From positions 9,360,001 to 9,424,000 of the forward strand of contig NC_079889.1 in NCBI RefSeq assembly GCF_029227915.1: 64,000 bases of DNA, read 5' to 3'. Source of the DNA: Hydractinia symbiolongicarpus. Lineage: Eukaryota > Cnidaria > Hydrozoa > Anthoathecata > Hydractiniidae. Both the position numbers and the translations under genes were made by a program. Shown piece by piece: positions 58,871 through 64,000 of the stretch (position 1 is the first letter of the stretch; each line of letters begins with the position of its first letter). The notes beneath the pieces were generated by a model. It saw only the letters and a list, made by a program, of their open reading frames with translations, did no database searches and was not told the origin of the DNA.

Positions 58871-59667
58871 AGAAATAAGTCAGTGGAAAACTAATACGTT
58901 TCTAAACCCTAAAATCTGCTAAAAAATATTTAACTAATAAACAAAAAAGGAAAGCAAATAGTAAAATGTCTATAATTTCTACTAGCAAGAAAGTTCATAG
59001 ATTTCTCTTGGTTAGCAGAGTTTGGCAAATCACACATCGAAAATATTGTTTCTCTTTTGCTTAAATCTTTTAAAACTCTTTTTGTTCCCTCTTTGGAGCA
59101 TTTATGCATTTTTATATAGCAACGCGCGAAAAGAATACTTTTCTTTTTGTAATTAGCGGACACTGTTAAGGCCTGGCGCAATGCAATACACATTCTGCGA
59201 ATTACATTTTTCTAAAGTATAATAGGTGTAAAATCACGTTTATTTATTGGATTTGCGCTTGTATGGCGTTTCAACTTAGTCGACATGAGAAAGTGATATT
59301 TAGTGGCATTATTGCCGCGATCAATGCTTTTTATTATCTAACGAAATTCGGGAAAGGTGTATTGATATAAAATGTTCTTTTTTATTGGGAATATCCTGTC
59401 TGTTAATTACAATTGAATTACAGTTTTTTAGCTTGTGTTGGGTTAAATTCACTTGACATGATCTTAGTCAGAATTAGTTTTGTATATGATTTTGAAGGAA
59501 TTCCTGTTCTAAATGCACCAAAGAGAGACAAAAATTGTAGTCAAGTTAGAAGCAGTAAATACTGCGATAATAGTAACAGATCAAATAAAAGCCTTGGTCT
59601 GTCTTTTCATTTACCTTCGTAATTGAGTCATTTTTTTGCAATGCGCAAGCTTATTAAATTTTTTTAC

Positions 59668-59755
59668 CTGAAGATTCTGGATAAAAACATCTTGAACTTT
59701 CTTGATCTTGTACAGCTTAATAAGTTTCTTGTGTGATAAATTTGTCGAGCACTGC
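59668..59755 (-). CDS. Micro-exon candidate 2, third copy
   Basis: 88 bases, open in the frame SARQIYHTRNLLSCTR then a Lys/Arg/Phe-rich tail, with consensus-like acceptor and donor. Pairs with the interrupted left-arm block 5354-5430. Confidence 0.4.
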
Positions 59756-60573
59756 CTGTAAGAAAGAAAAAAACAAGTTCGCAAATTTCAACTTGTATGG
59801 AAATAGAATGCAGATGTATTGGAAGGGGTATTGTTTGACTATGTTGATCGCATTTACTTTCTCGTTTTGGAATGACACAGCCTCCGTTATAAAATAAAAC
59901 AACAAAAAGAAGTAAGGCAGTCAAAAGGGTGTTCCTTAATAAAATAAAAAAAACCTAAAATGTGGAACAAGATATACGAATCAGACGTTAATGAAAACTG
60001 CAAGGGTTTTTTAAACTTTATTGACTAATCCTTCTCGTAAAGAGAACGTGCTGCGAATATACACACAATGCACGGTGTGAATAATTCAATATAGTTATAT
60101 ACTTGATAAACCCCTGATAGATCTCAGAACACAAGAAGATCTTTAGACAGAATGAATTCAAAACTAGAGCAAAAAATCTAAATACTTAAATCGATTTAAT
60201 AAACTCACGCAGAGCTGACGTGCGCGTACATAGCACTACCGAAGAATTACCACGCTGTGATGACATACTAGCTAGTTAGTCCACGTTTGAAGCGCTAAGC
60301 CTGTTGTTGACAGGTATTTCAATTCAATGACCAACTAAGGCAATACAAGTATTAGAAGAGCGGTCGTTGAATATTCACTAAATCAAAAACATCTATAAGC
60401 AGTCTTTTAAGTCGGCTTATGAATATAGTCGTAAAGTTTGTAAAATCCAACACAAGTGGACATAAAACTTCTTGCCGTTGTTTTTGGCGGCATTGTTGGT
60501 ATGAATGACTAAGACATCGGATCTAACTTACAATGTCAATAAGGACCTTTAAAACAATTTAAAGAAACCTTAC

Positions 60574-60635
60574 TGTCCGCCATTCTCCAACTTCCATGCT
60601 GCGTCGGTCGTTTACACTTTCCAAGAAAATAAAAC
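60574..60635 (-). CDS. Micro-exon candidate 1, third copy
   Basis: Same length and frame as 4538-4599, with a good donor (GTAAGG) and acceptor (CATTTAG). Both copies end in EWRT. Function unknown. Confidence 0.42.
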
Positions 60636-61932
60636 CTAAATGAATAAAAGGGTTGATTTAGTATGTGAGTGCAAACAGTATCTATGATAAACAAATGGCT
60701 CGTAAGAAAAAAACAAATTAAAAAGGTATTGTTGATGGCTTGAAATATTTGTACTTACATTTTAATTTTCCAAAAAGGTACGTTAGGATCTAAAGACCGT
60801 ATTTTCTCTATTTAGCGACTTTTAAAGGCGCCTACATCAAATAAGTGACCAGGGAGGTTAAGGGTCTCGTAATACGAAAAGAAATTGATTTTTCTTTTGT
60901 TTTGTTTTGACTAAGGCAGCTAAAAATATTTTGTTTTGTTTCGGTTTATTTGCGGACTAGGTTCTTGCAATGAAATTTTGGATATCAAAAATTTTAGTAG
61001 CCTTCTCTCTCAATTGCTTTCTCTTAAACAGGCGCCACATTCTTAAAGGAATAAAAATAATAATAGCCCAGGCGTACATTTAAAGAAATGTTGTAAGCTA
61101 AGAAGGAAACATAGAATATAGAGAATTGAATATTTTTTTCGGTCTACCTGATTCTCCTTACTTTAAGGAACAAAATAACAAACAATATTGATTTAAAATT
61201 TTGATTACCTTCACTCTAATATTACATTACCTGTAAATAAGTGTGATATTTCATCCCGTATGGTTTATTTGCTGTAGCTACGTCTGTCGATAACAAATAC
61301 ACCAATACAAGTGTATGTTTTATGATACTGTTTCTCCATGCTCGAATATCATTTTTCATCATTCTCTCATTATTTTCATATTTAACCCTATTTTCATTAT
61401 TTTTTTTATTATTTTTAACATTTTCTTTATGATTCTTGTCACTTTTTTTTATCATTTTTATTTCATCTTTTTTCATTACAGTCATCGTTTTTAAAAAAAA
61501 ATAAAAAAAAATATGTGATAATTTGCAAATTTATCAACTATGAAACACATAGGACGTGCGCGAACTCGAAATGAAATTATTTATGCATGAAGGGTTATAT
61601 ATTCAATGTATGTATGTATGAATGTTCGGCCATTAGTCAATCTCTGACCCCATGCTGTTTTCGTGTTTTTTTTTAAATAATATACAATTAAAACGTTCAG
61701 TTACAACGTCACACAAGTTCAGTACGTTGTTGGTTATAAAGTGCGTTAATAGCGTTGGATTACAGCAACACGAACCAACAATGTAAAGTTTCAATCAAAT
61801 GATTTTTTTTTCTTTTTTTTAGTTGTTTACTTTTTACTCTCGTTGCTGCACACACTCACAAACCCGCACATAAATTGGTATATCTTATTGCTACACGTCA
61901 AGATTTACTTAAAAAGAATTGTGTCTGCCCTA

Positions 61933-62313
61933 CTAAAATTTGAGACACCTTTTCTTAGAGCACTCGCACAACTTGATGACTTGGTAAGTTATAATATATT
62001 TTTCAGCGCAACTGAGTCTCAAATCCTCGTATCCATCTGCAGTGCATCGGCAGAAACAGTACAACAGAGATTTTGTGAGCAATGTGTGTTGATGGACAGA
62101 AACCAACACAAATTTTGACTTTAATTTCCACATTGCCGCCAGGACATTCTTTAACTTTTAATATTCTCTTTTAAGGCATGCCGAAATACCGTACTTTTGT
62201 TGATCAACTTGCATTAAGCTGCCTTCATTTTCGTTCGTTATACTTTTACTCTCAATTTTTTTTTACTTGATGGTCAGTATGAACAGACACAAGAAATTCG
62301 AGAGTGACTTCAT
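61933..62313 (-). pseudogene. CTCK-type secreted protein, third copy, broken
   Basis: Third version of the cystine-knot gene. A TAA appears at codon 17 of the signal peptide region, about 10 bases are missing in the middle, and one extra base lies after the CVGFC ring motif. The 3' part is the best preserved: it reads YCFCRC where the arms have two TGA codons, and keeps the terminal C-E-C (x4) C. This copy shows the region originally encoded cysteine-rich sequence rather than stops. Confidence 0.68.
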
Positions 62314-63167
62314 CCTTCAAATGATAAACTAATAATGGTATTATACATTTATAAACCTTATTTTGCAAGCACATAATCATACATTGGAATAAAATGGTAG
62401 AATCGCACATTATGCTAAGGATAGTTTTGCTCTGGAATACCAGTTTTAAATATTTGAGAGCAAAATTTTCTCAAAAAAAAAAAAAGTTTTGTGAAACTGT
62501 AGATACATTATGCAATGGAGCTTCGAATGAACACAGTGAATGCGAATTGCTTAGACGTTGAAACACTGAGATTGGACTGCAATAAAACACTGGATTTAAA
62601 AATGTATCACTGGAATTTACCTGCACATAAGCATGTAAAATAAAATTATAATAAAAAAAAATATTGTTTTAAAGAACATAAATATGTATTTTTAATTTCA
62701 CCTCAAAGGAGGTGAAATTAAAGTTTTAAGCGTTTAGCGCATGAAGATTTTTACAACTGAAACAACGATTTCTGCTATGTGAGTCTATACCCATTAAAAA
62801 AAATTCTAAGGCTAGTTTTTCCTGTGAAGGTATTTCACATTTTCTGCCGTAAAAACTTTGTTGGTTATTAAACAAAAACCTGAACGTGCATTTATGAAGC
62901 TACGATTCAGTCATAACGATAGTGATCAAAGCGAGAATATGTCACACTAAAGTGCATGCGAAATTTTAAATAGTATGTAAACAAACTGTGGACTACCATT
63001 AAAAAGTTACGATTCAGCCATTACGCAAGCGATGAAAGCGAACATATTTTACCCTCGTACTCACTCAAAATGTAAACAGTATGTAAAGCAGCGTATATGT
63101 AAATGATTTACCTGGTCACTATGGTGTGATATGTTGTCCTTGTTTGGCCTTTTCTAGTTTGCCTAGA

Positions 63168-63326
63168 GAGTTTGAAGAGATGCTGAGTTTCAAAGATGTG
63201 GGCTTATTTATTAGGTGCGAAGACAAAAAAGCGGAAAATGTCAAAAGGAGGTTAACGAGTGAAAGTCTTTTTTGCTTCGTCAATACAGTTCAGCTTAACT
63301 CAATTCTAATTCAAGATTTCACTTAA
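63168..63326 (+). CDS. Candidate exon, third-copy homologue of 42821-42921
   Basis: Reads FEEMLSFKDVGLFIRCED then a basic stretch, aligned without gaps to the right-arm block at 42821. The open frame runs on to 63326, but similarity with the right arm in this frame covers only the first 30 or so codons. Unknown function. Confidence 0.33.
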   Translation, partial: EFEEMLSFKDVGLFIRCEDKKAENVKRRLTSESLFCFVNTVQLNSILIQDFT

Positions 63327-63639
63327 AATATTGTACGTTCTGCTAGCATGCAGGAAAAAGGAAATGAATAAAATGATACTATTGTTAAAGCCAGGAAATC
63401 CTCTCGCTGCGTTTAAATAAACGTCTCATTCTTTGCTAGTGAAAAACTGGTCATGAACTTTTTACCTTGACATCCGTGATGATGGATAGATTAGATTGAC
63501 CGTAACCAACTAAACATGCATTTTCATTTTAAAGAAAATTGCATTTGGCTGTTTTAATAGTTTAATTTAAACAAATTAAAAGAAAAATTCAATATAAAAG
63601 GTACGAGCTGTTGGCAGGAATATCAATATAATCCTTAGG

Positions 63640-63784
63640 GCGTCCTTCTTTAGAAAAATGTCGCATTAATCAGAAGGAAAGGGAGTTTCTTTCAGACAAA
63701 AAGAAGCCGGAGGGTCATCCGCTACATTTTATGAACAAATTTGCTGATGTGAAATACTCATGCGAATATTTCTTAATGACGCAT
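63640..63784 (+). CDS. Candidate exon, unknown protein (third copy)
   Basis: Third version of the exon-like block at 43296-43440: preceded by ATCCTTAG and followed by GTTCAA, 48 open codons from 63641, same cysteines (EKCRINQ, VKYSCEY). The absence of frame-breaking indels contrasts with surrounding DNA. Identity unknown. Confidence 0.4.
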
Positions 63785-64000
63785 GTTCAAAGCACATGTA
63801 GTTCTTTGTTAGCTCCTTGTCATTGATGTTGTTCATATACGTTTCTCTTGTTTGCATATTATGTAATTTTATGCAACAAAAAATTTAATTTATAAATGAA
63901 ATCTCAGCACGATTACTTTTTTCTACAAAAATTTACTCAAACTAGTATTACCAGTGGAATGTTTAGCAAAGTTTTCAGGACTGCATTGTTACAAATTTTA

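Larger units (their letters stand above)
48065..64000 (-). repeat. Third, diverged copy of the arm (direct to right arm)
   Basis: From about 48065 (matching right arm near 30195) to the window end (matching about 43675) the sequence follows the right arm in the same orientation, with clearly more substitutions and indels than separate the two arms. Recognisable anchors include the CTCK gene (61933-62313), exon-like blocks at 50096-50144, 54470-54577, 56668-56703 and 60574-60635, and the SINE pair near 58640-58870. It contains an expanded tandem array (51240-54180) and continues past the window. Confidence 0.9.

Noticed and set aside
61330-61490. Open frame of repeated Lys/Asn codons (61222-61485, minus strand)
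   Set aside because: Low-complexity TCAT/TTTA-rich DNA; the right-arm equivalent (40950-41070) does not keep the frame.

Overview
This window looks like animal nuclear DNA: AT-rich, no long open frames outside transposon remnants, splice-like exon borders, poly(A) signals, tRNA-derived SINEs and several transposon classes. The PolB, integrase and tyrosine-recombinase remnants resemble families I associate with cnidarian genomes, so a cnidarian (perhaps hydrozoan) source is my best guess. This is inference; no single-copy host gene fixes the taxon.

Layout. A very large inverted repeat dominates. The left arm (1-15866) reappears reverse-complemented as the right arm (27675-45207). A third, more diverged copy (48065-64000, running off the window) lies in the same orientation as the right arm. 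A spacer (15867-27674) separates the arms and a 2.9 kb unique stretch (45208-48064) separates right arm and third copy. The copies differ by indels: a piggyBac-like MITE only in the right arm, a roughly 3 kb tandem array only in the third copy, a deletion of about 1.35 kb in the right arm, and small deletions in the left arm.

Arms. Each copy carries (a) a single-exon gene for a small secreted cystine-knot protein, broken in all three copies in different ways; (b) a series of short exon-like blocks with splice-site borders, several kept in all three copies, which look like a decaying micro-exon gene on the + strand of the left arm and the - strand of the others; (c) two exon-like blocks on the opposite strand that stay open; (d) an inverted pair of tRNA-derived SINEs, one half lost in the right arm; and (e), at the outer ends of the two arms, a LINE reverse-transcriptase fragment.

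Spacer. From left: a foldback MITE at the arm junction; a degenerate retroelement-like unit with direct repeats and a decayed protein remnant (16482-19405); a repeat family (20090-21010) with an inverted counterpart inside the right arm (28370-29235); a tyrosine-recombinase pseudogene; a retroviral-type integrase C-terminal fragment (+); and converging on it a decayed Polinton-like cluster (-): PolB (27073-23551), a small membrane protein, and a BRO/MSV199-type DNA-binding protein. These frames are multiply broken. No capsid, ATPase or protease gene was seen.

The most interesting material is the triplicated micro-exon-like gene with its linked cystine-knot gene, followed by the composite Polinton / tyrosine-recombinase junction. 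All calls come from reading the sequence; no database search or alignment program was used.
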